Origin: a virus
Virus record (IMG/VR): IMGVR_UViG_3300046002_000907
Span: 1-37,114 of that record
DNA: 37,114 nt
Reading direction: 5' to 3' (one strand)
Under the pieces are notes generated by a model. That model searched no databases. It had not been told where the DNA came from and saw only the letters and a list, made by a program, of their open reading frames with translations. A program made the position numbers and the translations under genes. Below, piece by piece: positions 29,734 through 37,114 of this stretch. Position 1 is the first letter of the stretch; the number at the start of each line of letters is the position of its first letter.

Positions 29734-31828
29734 CAGTCAGGCTCCCTAGCTCTCTAATTGCTTTCAAGACAATCTCAGCCTGTTTGTTACGGCTATCCTC
29801 GTCAGCCAGATCCATAGCCAAAACCGCTTGCAGTTGCTGGACTGCTAACTGAGCTTCCTTAATCCGAATCTCGGCCTGATCCTTCTGGTTCTTCATCTGC
29901 ATCTCAATGCCCTTGCGAGTGAACTCAGCCTCCAGACTTTGACGTTCCAAATCCAACTTAGCGGCATCAATCTGCGACTTAGCCTGTGTCTTCTCACGCT
30001 CTACCTGCATCAGCATTTGAGCTACCTCAGCCTGTGCATCAGGAGTAGGTGGCTTTGGCTGCGACAACTGAGCATCCATCTCAGGCGTAATCTCATTCAT
30101 AAAGGCTGTAGCGTCCTTAAACCCTGCTGCCTCAATGAACCTAGCCAATGTGTTGCGGTACTGACCCACTGTAACCAAAGGATTGGCAGGGCCATACTGC
30201 TGAATAATCTGTTCCTGTTTAGCAAGAACCATCTGCAACATGGTTAGCTTCTGATCCCTGTCACCTGAACCCAGTCCGACATTGACCGACACATCGTACT
30301 CATTCGACCATGTACGAGGATCAAACTGTACATACTTGCCACGCATACGGACTATCTTAGCCTTGTCCTGATACTTGCCTAGCAGGTACAGAATGCCCTT
30401 AAACAAGCTCTTAACACCAGTCTCAGCAAAGATACGAGCAATCAACTCCAGCTTGCCAGAGTTAGACTTCATCATCGCAGCCACAGCAGCAGCCGTAACG
30501 TTAGACAATACGTCTGGATCCATACCCTGCTGGGCATCATTAACACCAGTACGCTTGGCCTGTACGGAGTCCATGTACTCCAGCATTGGCATAGCCTGAC
30601 CAAAGGTAGACTGCACCTGCAATGGAACTAGAGCGTTAGGGTTCTTCATCCGGACAATACCGCCAGGAGTCGCATTCAGCAGGTCATCCAGATTCACCTG
30701 ACCATCAACAGCACCAACCCGATTATTGTTCGTCAGGTAGAGGTTATCCAGAGACTGACGAGTAATAGTGGACTTGATAAGCTGGATGTCCATAGTCCGA
30801 TCTGCCAGAGACTGACCGAAGAACTTATGCGGAATCGGTATAGGGCAGATGCTATGGAACGGAATATAGTCGCATTCTTCATCTTCAAGGATCTCCGAAC
30901 CACAGTAAACGATACGATGCAGTTCGGCAATACCGTCTTCATCCTCGTCAATCCGAATATAGCACTCGTATACCTCAACCGTCTGCATGGCAGGATCTAG
31001 GCTCTGTGCTTCGTCTGGCTGTTCACCCTCGTTAAACCGAGCAATACGCTCAGGGCTGAACGATAGGTCATCATAAGAAGGTAGCTCATCTACGGTATCT
31101 TTGTCGTAGCCAAGCGCAATCAACTCTGACCGCTGCATTAGCTTACGATGAGCTACAAAAGGAGCATCCTCGATATTCCGAGCAGCCTTGGAAATCAGGA
31201 ACTCCTCAGGAGGGACATTCTCAATCTTCACACAGCCGTACTTATTAACACGCTTGACAGTCACAGAGTAAGACGGAGCCTCGATAGGCATACCCATCAT
31301 ATCCACGCCAGCCGGAACCATCTCTACGCTCTGCCTGACTACTTCTAGCGACTCATCAGACAACAAGAGAGCCATCTCATCCTCAGTCAAGCTCTGGTAT
31401 TTCTCTTTGGTAACGTCTTCCTTAGCATCCCAATAGGACTTAACTACGCCAACCTTTTGCAGCAGGGCATCTTTGAACCAGTTGTGCAGGATCAGTAGAC
31501 CCTCGTTCTCACGGTAGAACACCCAGTTACAGTAATCTGTGGCCTGTTTAGCAGACTCCTCATCATTGGCAGTCTTAGGCTCAAAATAGACAATATCCTC
31601 AGTAGTCGTAAATACTCGGATAAGTTGCGGCAATGCACCGTCAATAGCTTCAGCAACCTCACCAGTAACGATCTGGCTGCGGCCTTCTACCTCATTACCA
31701 TACGGGTTACGCAGGTAATAATCCAACGCTCTACGACGTTCTTCTGTGGTTTCTGTCTCAATGTAGCCGATTGAGTTATCTATCTCGGCTTCAAGTATGC
31801 CCTTGATCTGGCCTTCATCCATCTTCAT
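29726..31828 (-). CDS. Portal protein
   Basis: A 700-aa protein containing ERRRALDYYLRNPYGNEVEG, LHNWFKDALLQKVGVVKSYW, and later SICPIPIPHKFFGQSLADRT. After these comes a long C-terminal coiled coil (QVEREKTQAKSQIDAAKLDL). This organisation is that of P22/SU10-type portals, a dodecameric DNA channel. The ATG at 31828 has AAGGG upstream; a TTG at 31843 is less likely. It follows TerL by 27 nt. Confidence 0.85.
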   Translation of the reverse strand: MKMDEGQIKGILEAEIDNSIGYIETETTEERRRALDYYLRNPYGNEVEGRSQIVTGEVAEAIDGALPQLIRVFTTTEDIVYFEPKTANDEESAKQATDYCNWVFYRENEGLLILHNWFKDALLQKVGVVKSYWDAKEDVTKEKYQSLTEDEMALLLSDESLEVVRQSVEMVPAGVDMMGMPIEAPSYSVTVKRVNKYGCVKIENVPPEEFLISKAARNIEDAPFVAHRKLMQRSELIALGYDKDTVDELPSYDDLSFSPERIARFNEGEQPDEAQSLDPAMQTVEVYECYIRIDEDEDGIAELHRIVYCGSEILEDEECDYIPFHSICPIPIPHKFFGQSLADRTMDIQLIKSTITRQSLDNLYLTNNNRVGAVDGQVNLDDLLNATPGGIVRMKNPNALVPLQVQSTFGQAMPMLEYMDSVQAKRTGVNDAQQGMDPDVLSNVTAAAVAAMMKSNSGKLELIARIFAETGVKSLFKGILYLLGKYQDKAKIVRMRGKYVQFDPRTWSNEYDVSVNVGLGSGDRDQKLTMLQMVLAKQEQIIQQYGPANPLVTVGQYRNTLARFIEAAGFKDATAFMNEITPEMDAQLSQPKPPTPDAQAEVAQMLMQVEREKTQAKSQIDAAKLDLERQSLEAEFTRKGIEMQMKNQKDQAEIRIKEAQLAVQQLQAVLAMDLADEDSRNKQAEIVLKAIRELGSLTGG

Positions 31829-31855
31829 AGCAAACCCTTGCAAGAATTTTGCTTA

Positions 31856-33130
31856 TTATACAACCCATTTGGTATTGATAGGCAAGTCTGATGACCACGA
31901 AACATCGCTCTCGTCAAGCCCAATCGCCAAGTATCTGAAGGCATCTGAGTAGTGGCTAGACCAGTCGTGTAATGGCTTGTCGTAGAAGACCTGTTGCTTC
32001 TCGTTATATTCCCTACGGTAGTTCCGAATAGCGTCTAGTCCAGCCTTAGTCTTGTGGTCAAACCAGCATCTAGGAAGCAAGCGTCTAACAGCCTGAATAC
32101 CATCAGCTATAGACAGTCGAGGCGCAACCGTAATGTCCAACCCTGCCTCCTGCAATACTTCCTTACGGCTGCGACCAGTGCCTAGCTCCCTTACCTCCAC
32201 ATCGTGCGGGAGTATCTGTGCAAAGCCTTCGTACTTGTTTTCTCTGAGCCAGGATACATACCAGTCCAGACCGACTCCGTGGTTCTCGACGCAGTCGATA
32301 AGCCGCACTTCTTTGCCAGCAATTTGGCAAATCCAGAGGCAAGTAGAATCGCCCATACCGAGATCCCAAGCAACAAAAGACTTGCAAAGATCATCCCTGT
32401 CAATAGTGGTAATACGATTTTTGGCTTCGAGATCGTTAATAATCTGACCATAATAACTACCCTCAACCGCTGCGTTAAAGGAACACTCAAACTCCTGCTG
32501 GTACTTGTCCTCCCCCATCTCCTTACGAGCGCCCCAGAGTTCTTTGTCGCTGAGGATGCCTGTGTCACTAGCCTTGAACTCCAGTAGCTTCCAGCCTTCC
32601 GCTGTCTGTGCGCGATCCCTAAAGTCAGCAAAATGGTTCTTACCTTTAGGCGTACCAATAAAGAGACACCACGTAGGAGCATCGTCTGTATTCCTATCTG
32701 CTAGGGCTGGCCTGATGACCTCGTTCCAGATTTTAGGGTTTTGATCTCCGATCTCATCCAGTACAACACCATCAAAGTATTGACCACGCAAGCTATCAGC
32801 GTTATCAGAACCATAAAGACTAATCCGTCTTCCCCAGAAGTCAACCCGTAGCTCCGAGATATTTGCAGTAGCTCCCAAAGGGCGAGTGAACTCAAGCAGA
32901 TAGTCCCAAGCGACACGCTTAGACTGAGCGTAAGTAGGAGCAATATAGGCAAATCGTGGGTTTGGTTTCTTGCACTCAATGGCAGCCTTTATCAAGTGAT
33001 TGATAGCGCTTACAGTTTTTCCCATACGACGATGGGCCACTACAACCGTAAACCTGTGGTTATCTACTGCCTCATGGATCTTTAGCTGCTGATCCCTCGG
33101 CTTATAAGCTATCTCGATTACTTCTGCCAT
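31856..33130 (-). CDS. terL: Terminase large subunit
   Basis: A 424-aa packaging motor. Walker A is AHRRMGKT (32-39). Walker B with catalytic Glu is GVVLDEIGD (121-129). The coupling motif is FIGTPKGKNHF (158-168). Nuclease acidic residues are in VAWDLGMGDST (253-263), PHDVEVRELGTGRSR (308-322) and a C-terminal YSDAFRYLA. It hydrolyses ATP to pump DNA through the portal and cuts concatemers. It overlaps TerS by 13 nt. Confidence 0.95.
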   Translation of the reverse strand: MAEVIEIAYKPRDQQLKIHEAVDNHRFTVVVAHRRMGKTVSAINHLIKAAIECKKPNPRFAYIAPTYAQSKRVAWDYLLEFTRPLGATANISELRVDFWGRRISLYGSDNADSLRGQYFDGVVLDEIGDQNPKIWNEVIRPALADRNTDDAPTWCLFIGTPKGKNHFADFRDRAQTAEGWKLLEFKASDTGILSDKELWGARKEMGEDKYQQEFECSFNAAVEGSYYGQIINDLEAKNRITTIDRDDLCKSFVAWDLGMGDSTCLWICQIAGKEVRLIDCVENHGVGLDWYVSWLRENKYEGFAQILPHDVEVRELGTGRSRKEVLQEAGLDITVAPRLSIADGIQAVRRLLPRCWFDHKTKAGLDAIRNYRREYNEKQQVFYDKPLHDWSSHYSDAFRYLAIGLDESDVSWSSDLPINTKWVV

Positions 33131-33441
33131 GTAACTTGATGTATTTGAGCGCCACCGTCTGGCCCAGACAATTCCTGCTTCTGTGTCTCAGCCCATTTCA
33201 TCTGAGCCTTAGTCCACCAGATCAATGCAGTCGTATCACCTGATTGCGCCTTGTTAAACAGCGTCTTGGCTATCTGTGCGCTTGCCTTAGCCTTACCCAA
33301 ATCAAGCTCAACCCGGTAATGCTTACGCAGCGTCTTATCATCTATGCCAATAAGCGCTCCTATTTGTTCATGAGGCAAGCCTAATCCAGCCGATGTTTCG
33401 ACTAATCGCTTGTTTTCCTCTGTTGCAATATGTTCATTCAT
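33118..33441 (-). CDS. Terminase small subunit
   Basis: A 107-aa protein with an HTH near the N-terminus (LVETSAGLGLPHEQIGALIG followed by IDDKTLRKHYRVELDLG). The pattern IAKTLFNKAQSGDTTALIWW is typical of short phage TerS proteins. It should bind the packaging site and recruit TerL, which overlaps it by 13 nt. An 18-nt gap separates it from the methylase gene. Confidence 0.85.
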   Translation of the reverse strand: MNEHIATEENKRLVETSAGLGLPHEQIGALIGIDDKTLRKHYRVELDLGKAKASAQIAKTLFNKAQSGDTTALIWWTKAQMKWAETQKQELSGPDGGAQIHQVTWQK

Positions 33442-33458
33442 TTTATTAAGGGGAAATG

Positions 33459-34583
33459 TTAATCATTAGTCAATAATACAGCCTTTTTGCCCGTGAAGTC
33501 TTCCCATCGCTTTACTATTACATCGCAGAACCTTGGATCAAACTCCATTATGTATGCGGTAATGTTGTGTTTTTCTGCCGCGATAAGAGTACTTCCACTT
33601 CCACCAAAGTAATCTGCAATGGTCTTTGCTGACAAATTAAAGCGCTTAATTATCCATTCCATTAATTCAACCGGCTTTTGTGTTGGGTGAACTCTGTTTG
33701 TTTTTTCAGATGCTTTGGTAAATTGCCTAACAACACTTCTAAAATTTGCCCATGCAAGCTCGCAATCTGTCTGGTCACTTTGACCATTGTTCTTATCCCA
33801 TACCAACCAGCATTCGCTATCTGGCAATGCGGAGCAGTAATAATTTGCCCCCCACCATATTTGCTTTGCTTCAGGATACATTCCATAAATCAACCTGAAT
33901 GAGTCTTTAGCAACATCTGGTGTGTCATCTCCCAAAATATCAATTTTATAATTTTTCTTTAAAACAGAAGATTTTGATACTGCATTCATTCCGTAGGGCG
34001 GGTCTGTATGAATCAAATCAGGATATACGCCATTCATCAGTTTCTCTACGGCATCAATACTCGTACTATCCCCACACATCAACCGATGATTGCCAAGTTG
34101 ATAAATATCACTTAGCTTAGTAACTGGCTCATCCGGTATATCAGGAACAGCATCCTCATCCGTTAGCCCGTCTACCTGTTCAGGCTCCAGCAGGTTATCT
34201 AGCTCTTTTGGATCAAAGCCAAGAATATCTAAGCTGAACCCAGCTTCCTTCAGGTCAGAAAGCTCTAACGTTAGCATTGACGTATCCCAACCTGCGTTCA
34301 TCGCTAATTGATTGTCAGCAATAACATAAGCCTTCTTCTGGCTTTCAGTCATATGCGCTAACTCAATTACAGGAACATCCGTCTGGCCTAGCTTTCTTGC
34401 AGCCAATAACCTGCCATGCCCGGCAATTATCCCGTTGGTTCCGTCTACTAATATGGGGTTTGTCCAGCCGAATTCTTTGATGCTGGCTGCTATTTGGGCT
34501 ACCTGAGCGTCAGAATGTGTACGGCTGTTTCTGACATAAGGGATGAGTTTCTCAACCGCTACTTGTTTAATTTGCACTTGCAC
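33459..34583 (-). CDS. ParB-like/DNA methyltransferase fusion
   Basis: A 374-aa protein. Residues 1-95 are a ParB/Spo0J-like domain (IPYVRNSRTHSDAQVAQIAA; GIIAGHGRLLAARKLG, 51-66). Residues about 160-370 are a beta-class N6-adenine or N4-cytosine methyltransferase: HTDPPYGMN (192-200), HPTQKPVELMEW (299-310), and DYFGGSGSTLIAAE (324-337). It should methylate phage DNA, likely against host restriction; ParB probably helps target it. Fusions of this type are common in phages, placed beside terminase genes as here. Confidence 0.9.
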   Translation of the reverse strand: MQVQIKQVAVEKLIPYVRNSRTHSDAQVAQIAASIKEFGWTNPILVDGTNGIIAGHGRLLAARKLGQTDVPVIELAHMTESQKKAYVIADNQLAMNAGWDTSMLTLELSDLKEAGFSLDILGFDPKELDNLLEPEQVDGLTDEDAVPDIPDEPVTKLSDIYQLGNHRLMCGDSTSIDAVEKLMNGVYPDLIHTDPPYGMNAVSKSSVLKKNYKIDILGDDTPDVAKDSFRLIYGMYPEAKQIWWGANYYCSALPDSECWLVWDKNNGQSDQTDCELAWANFRSVVRQFTKASEKTNRVHPTQKPVELMEWIIKRFNLSAKTIADYFGGSGSTLIAAEKHNITAYIMEFDPRFCDVIVKRWEDFTGKKAVLLTND

Positions 34584-34596
34584 TACCTTTCAGGTG

Positions 34597-35304
34597 TCAT
34601 GCGTAAAAAACTTCGTACATATCCGGCCTGTTAGCCTTTATCCACTCTCGCGGTTCCTCATGGCATTTCTTGAAGTCTGTGCCTACCGTCTGGCTTCCTG
34701 CATGATGCACATAAGCCCTTGACACAAAATGCCTAAATCCTGCCTGTTGCAGGTCATGGCATATTATATTATCGGAATACCAATTTGTACTAGGAAACTT
34801 AGCCGTATTCCATGCCTTCCTGCTTATGCTGGCAAATATTGGCGCGATTACATTCGTTTCCTTGATCTGCGCCTCACTGCGCCACCTTAGCCCTACCCTA
34901 CTGTCATCCTCTACAGGGAACCTGATATTTTGATCTGGCAATACATAGTCAGACCTAGCCCCCAAGATTCCGTAATTTAGGTCGTTTGATTCCAGAATTC
35001 TCAGATCCTCTGCCAGCAGCTTTATCGTATTCGGGTTCAGCACCACATCGTCATTACTGAGGATTACTGAGTCAAACTTGCCATGCTGGAATGCGTAATC
35101 TGTAGCCGTATTGTAGGCATCACCAAAGTTACTCGATAAATTAGGACTCCAAACTAGGTTCGGCAGGATTCCCTTAACCTTGTGCCACAGGTCTAAACTA
35201 TTCCCAGATAGGTATACAGGCATTGTAGGCGCATAGACTCTGATGCTCTCCAGCAATACAGTTATGCCAGGATTGTTTACCGTACAGATGACTATTGCTT
35301 GCAC
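34597..35304 (-). CDS. Family-2-like glycosyltransferase
   Basis: A 235-aa protein with AIVICTVNNPGITVLLESIR (residues 3-22), SVILSNDDVVLN (79-90; the NDD pair would bind metal-nucleotide sugar) and a C-terminal DNIICHDLQQAGFRHFVSRA. The fold is GT-A. The substrate is not known. It overlaps the SAM methyltransferase gene by 13 nt and precedes the DNA methylase, so a DNA or virion modification pathway is possible. Confidence 0.75.
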   Translation of the reverse strand: MQAIVICTVNNPGITVLLESIRVYAPTMPVYLSGNSLDLWHKVKGILPNLVWSPNLSSNFGDAYNTATDYAFQHGKFDSVILSNDDVVLNPNTIKLLAEDLRILESNDLNYGILGARSDYVLPDQNIRFPVEDDSRVGLRWRSEAQIKETNVIAPIFASISRKAWNTAKFPSTNWYSDNIICHDLQQAGFRHFVSRAYVHHAGSQTVGTDFKKCHEEPREWIKANRPDMYEVFYA

Positions 35305-35813
35305 AAAACCACCTTCATAGAATCGACTGCTCTTGGCGTTCTAAGAATTTCCTCATCGGGAAAGTTGCCTTCAGACATTTTTGTGCCTAGCACTGATAAG
35401 TTAAAACTCAGCTCTGTTAACTTAAACCCTGAATCCCACCCCAAATACCAGCACCAGTCAGTATAATACAGCCAACTGTTCTCATTAAATGCCCGTACAT
35501 GAGTCGGATCTTGCCATGCGCCAAGGCTTAATTCATACGGAACAGAAATAATAAATTTCCCGTTCGGGATTAATAAGTCCCGACAATTCCTCATGGCATC
35601 GACTAGGTTGGGGATATGCTCCAGAACATCGTTAGCCAGAATAGTGTCAAATATCTCTGGTCTTATCTTGATCTGTCCGAATCGAGTCTCAACAATCTGA
35701 CCCCATTGAACCTTTGAAATATCGCAACACCAGTCAGGTTTTACCCTTGACTGAATGTCGGAGTTTAGACAATCTTCCCGCCAATCCTTGCCGGAACCTA
35801 GATTTAATATCAC
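35292..35813 (-). CDS. Class I SAM-dependent methyltransferase
   Basis: A 173-aa protein with motif I ILNLGSGKDW at the very N-terminus, CCDISKVQWG as the acidic second strand, ANDVLEHIPNLVDAMRNCRD as motif IV, and FIISVPYELSLGAWQDPTHV. This is the small Rossmann methyltransferase type (methyltransf_11-like). The start is GTG at 35813, in a GTGA overlap with the previous stop. The target is unknown; the neighbouring glycosyltransferase suggests a sugar or glycan substrate. Confidence 0.8.
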   Translation of the reverse strand: MILNLGSGKDWREDCLNSDIQSRVKPDWCCDISKVQWGQIVETRFGQIKIRPEIFDTILANDVLEHIPNLVDAMRNCRDLLIPNGKFIISVPYELSLGAWQDPTHVRAFNENSWLYYTDWCWYLGWDSGFKLTELSFNLSVLGTKMSEGNFPDEEILRTPRAVDSMKVVLCKQ

Positions 35814-36109
35814 TTTTTCTTGTTTCTAGCGGAAATTGCTGCGGCTTTCTTCTTGGCATCTGCCTTACTGCTGGCTCCCCATGCTCGTAAAGACAGTAGC
35901 AGACGAGTAGGCTCACCATTTGGCTTCTTCTCCGCACCAGGCATCCCACCCATTCTGGCTAGGAAGCTGGCTCTACGTGGGTTGTCTCCAGACTTAACCG
36001 GAGCCTTTAGGTTAGAACCAGGGTTCTCAGCCTCGTAAGACTTCCTACCCTTCTCGTTCAGACCACCCTTGGCATTCTTTCCTGCCTTCTTAGTCCATGC
36101 CGCTGTCAT
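35810..36109 (-). CDS. DUF6321-like basic protein, 99 aa
   Basis: The family pattern is clear: MTAAWTKKAGKNAKGGLNEK, then NPGSNLKAPVKSGDNPRRAS and FLARMGGMPG, ending in a Lys-rich helix (SSKADAKKKAAAISARNKKK). DUF6321-type proteins are found in many phages without a known role; a DNA-binding or head role is often supposed from charge. ATGA overlaps on both sides place it in the coupled run of small basic genes. Confidence 0.75.
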   Translation of the reverse strand: MTAAWTKKAGKNAKGGLNEKGRKSYEAENPGSNLKAPVKSGDNPRRASFLARMGGMPGAEKKPNGEPTRLLLSLRAWGASSKADAKKKAAAISARNKKK

Positions 36110-36291
36110 TTCTTCTTCTTTGCTTTGCTCTTGGCAGTACGGGAACCGCGCATCGGCAGAGATATTTCAATCTCAATCTTGCCATTTTTACCGTTCTTAC
36201 CGTTCTTTTCTTCTTTTTCCTCGTGCATACAATTCTTACCGCCTTTGCACTCGCCGCCCTTGCACTTAGGGCATGATTTCATACCTTTCAT
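36106..36291 (-). CDS. Cys/Lys-rich small protein, 61 aa
   Basis: Starts MKGMKSCPKCKGGECKGGKN, has CMHEE next, then a Glu/Lys/Gly/Asn-rich stretch (EEKNGKNGKNGKIEIEIS) and an all-Lys end. The CxxC and nearby Cys may bind metal. The tandem Gly-Lys-Asn triplets are low complexity. It starts and ends in ATGA overlaps. The first 24 codons recur at the left window edge. Function is unknown. Confidence 0.6.
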   Translation of the reverse strand: MKGMKSCPKCKGGECKGGKNCMHEEKEEKNGKNGKNGKIEIEISLPMRGSRTAKSKAKKKK

Positions 36292-36449
36292 TTTTTAGCC
36301 TTTTTAGGTGGTTTTGCAGTCTTAGCCGCTTGCTTGAAGTCGGCCTTAGTAGGAGCGCCCTTAGTACCTGGCTTATTCATCTTCTCGCCTGAGCCAGCAG
36401 CTATACGCTTTTGCTTTGCATTAATATTGGCATAGAGACCTGTTTTCAT
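36288..36449 (-). CDS. Lys-rich 53-aa phage protein (right copy)
   Basis: The protein begins MKTGLYANINAKQKRIAAGS and then matches the left copy (70-231) exactly over EKMNKPGTKGAPT and the Lys/Ala/Pro tail. N-terminal changes (K/P-x-GLYxNI region) fall where the divergent core of the repeat begins. ATGA overlaps at both ends suggest coupled translation. Function is unknown; the conserved pattern recurs in many phages. Confidence 0.65.
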   Translation of the reverse strand: MKTGLYANINAKQKRIAAGSGEKMNKPGTKGAPTKADFKQAAKTAKPPKKAKK

Positions 36450-36610
36450 TTCTTGCCCTTCTTCTTAGCCATGCCAGCTTCGCTAAGTGCAATTGCGACC
36501 GCCTGTTTCTGAGACTTGACCACTGGGCCGCCCTTACCGCTATGCAGCTCTCCCTTGCCGAACTCCCTCATAACCTTGGCTACCTTCTTCTGGCCTTTGG
36601 TCTTCTTCAT
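36446..36610 (-). CDS. DUF6496-like small basic protein (right allele)
   Basis: A 54-residue protein with GELHSGKGGPVVKSQKQAVA followed by IALSEAGMAKK. It shares the LHSGKGGPVVKS core with the left allele (228-389) but differs at many positions on both sides. Its first 71 nt overlap the HNH gene in another frame, giving the two HNH copies different C-termini. GGAG lies about 9 nt upstream of the ATG. Function is unknown. Confidence 0.65.
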   Translation of the reverse strand: MKKTKGQKKVAKVMREFGKGELHSGKGGPVVKSQKQAVAIALSEAGMAKKKGKK

Positions 36611-36887
36611 TTAACAATTCTCCTAGCTGTAATTGAAGTTCCTGCTCAGTAACACCGTAAGCCCTTTCAAAGGCTTTGCGACCTAAACCGTGATAGCCTG
36701 AGTTTCCCCTGTGATGGCTTGGGCATAACGGCAGGACGTTATCGTGCGAGTTCCTGACTCCCATCCCTAAACCAAGACCTCGGATATGATGGATCTCAGC
36801 CGGAGTGCCAGGATAACCTGCTCTATAGCAGATTATACAACCAATGTCTGCAACTTTTGACAAGTATTGTGCTTCTCTTTTACGCAC
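36540..36887 (-). CDS. Ref-like HNH nuclease (right allele)
   Basis: A 115-aa protein, the same as the left allele (346-666) to residue 97 except Ser for Thr in LCPxHHR. The catalytic pattern AEIHHIR...LPLCPSHHRGN and the Cys pair CIIC are intact. The C-terminal 18 residues are unlike the left copy because they are read through the diverged DUF6496 region. The true functional part is probably residues 1-95. Confidence 0.85.
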   Translation of the reverse strand: MRKREAQYLSKVADIGCIICYRAGYPGTPAEIHHIRGLGLGMGVRNSHDNVLPLCPSHHRGNSGYHGLGRKAFERAYGVTEQELQLQLGELLNEEDQRPEEGSQGYEGVRQGRAA

Positions 36888-37062
36888 GATTTTTACCTTC
36901 TAGCCGCTTCTGAGCCAGCTTTACTATGTGTTTTATCTGGTCTGGGTAGTAGTACCAAAGGTTACCGAATGACTGCAACCCGATTTCCTCAACATCCTGA
37001 TCCGTTAACTTTCGCAAGGTTAGCGGCAATTCGCTCTTGTCTAGCAAGGTTTGTTGGATCAT
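36880..37062 (-). CDS. 60-aa hypothetical protein (right allele)
   Basis: Identical to the product of 659-841 except Val for Ile in the DQxEEIG segment. It overlaps the HNH start by 8 nt and the zinc-ribbon gene by 74 nt. Its retention in both copies with few changes supports it as a real gene. Function is unknown. Confidence 0.6.
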   Translation of the reverse strand: MIQQTLLDKSELPLTLRKLTDQDVEEIGLQSFGNLWYYYPDQIKHIVKLAQKRLEGKNRA

Positions 37063-37114
37063 AGTCGGCGAATCCGTCTACGTCACCGCACTCTGGACAC
37101 TCAGTGAGAGTATC
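36989..37114 (-). CDS. Zinc-ribbon protein, truncated by the window end
   Basis: Only the last 41 codons and the stop are inside the window; the complete gene is at 768-1001. The CPEC pair and the TNLARQERIAANLAK tail are present. The last residue is Cys here and Tyr in the left copy. Truncation reflects the contig end. Confidence 0.6.
   Translation of the reverse strand, partial: DTLTECPECGDVDGFADYDPTNLARQERIAANLAKVNGSGC

Larger units (their letters stand above)
36219..37114. repeat. Right copy of imperfect terminal direct repeat
   Basis: The counterpart of 1-893. The divergent core lies at about 36383-36607, covering DUF6496 and the N-terminal part of the 53-aa gene. The copy ends inside the zinc-ribbon gene that is complete at 768-1001. 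Confidence 0.9.

Noticed and set aside
32191-32682. Minus-strand frame of 163 aa inside terL
   Set aside because: Out-of-frame shadow of the terminase gene, whose motifs are intact across the interval.
1-37114. CRISPR array, insertion sequence or retron/DGR
   Set aside because: No spaced direct repeats, transposase, reverse transcriptase or template/variable repeat pair were seen.

Overview
This window is almost the whole genome of a small tailed phage (Caudoviricetes). The virion genes point to a podovirus: large terminase, portal, scaffold, an SU10/DUF5309-type major capsid protein, an SU10-type adaptor, a P22 gp10-like tail accessory protein, a T7 gp13-like protein and several Gly/Ala/Gln-rich ejection-type proteins, with no tape measure, sheath or tail-tube gene. 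The lysis genes (multi-TM holin, GH24 lysozyme) suit a Gram-negative host. No host genes, tRNA, integrase, DNA polymerase or RNA polymerase were seen, so the phage should rely on host polymerases. The host cannot be fixed from the sequence alone.

Layout. A divergent intergenic region (6212-6390) separates two transcription units. The rightward unit (6391-9400) encodes small unknown proteins, an ERF-type annealing protein, a small protein with an SSB-like acidic tail, a Cro-type repressor, a MazG-like pyrophosphohydrolase, a DUF3310 protein and an HTH protein. The leftward unit runs from 6211 down to position 1. It holds a replication block (O-like initiator, primase zinc domain, DnaB-type helicase, PD-(D/E)XK-like nuclease) and many small accessory genes. 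Position 1 joins the right end of the window through a repeat of about 0.9 kb, so on a circular or concatemeric molecule the leftward unit continues from 37114 down to 9395. That part covers small Lys-rich proteins, two methyltransferases and a glycosyltransferase, packaging, head, tail and ejection genes, lysis genes, a metallophosphoesterase and an HNH nuclease. Genes are tightly packed, mostly with ATGA or TAATG overlaps.

The ends. Positions 1-893 and 36219-37114 carry the same gene string in the same orientation but are not identical. The Ref-like HNH gene differs by about 25 nucleotides and one residue, while the DUF6496 gene beside it is strongly diverged. This is best explained by two population alleles at an assembly overlap. 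A true duplication is the alternative.

Most unusual signals. Two related structured intergenic elements (5461-5564 and 1608-1711) share the blocks CTCTCAC and GCGGGTAA, a closing stem ending in a T-run, and a long-range 7-nt pairing whose sequence differs but whose complementarity is kept. They are candidates for an undescribed phage cis-regulatory RNA. Also of note are a run of tiny Lys-rich coupled genes, a primase zinc domain without a Toprim domain, an ABAB repeat in an ejection protein, a 1033-residue repeat adhesin, and two HNH genes inserted in the late operon.
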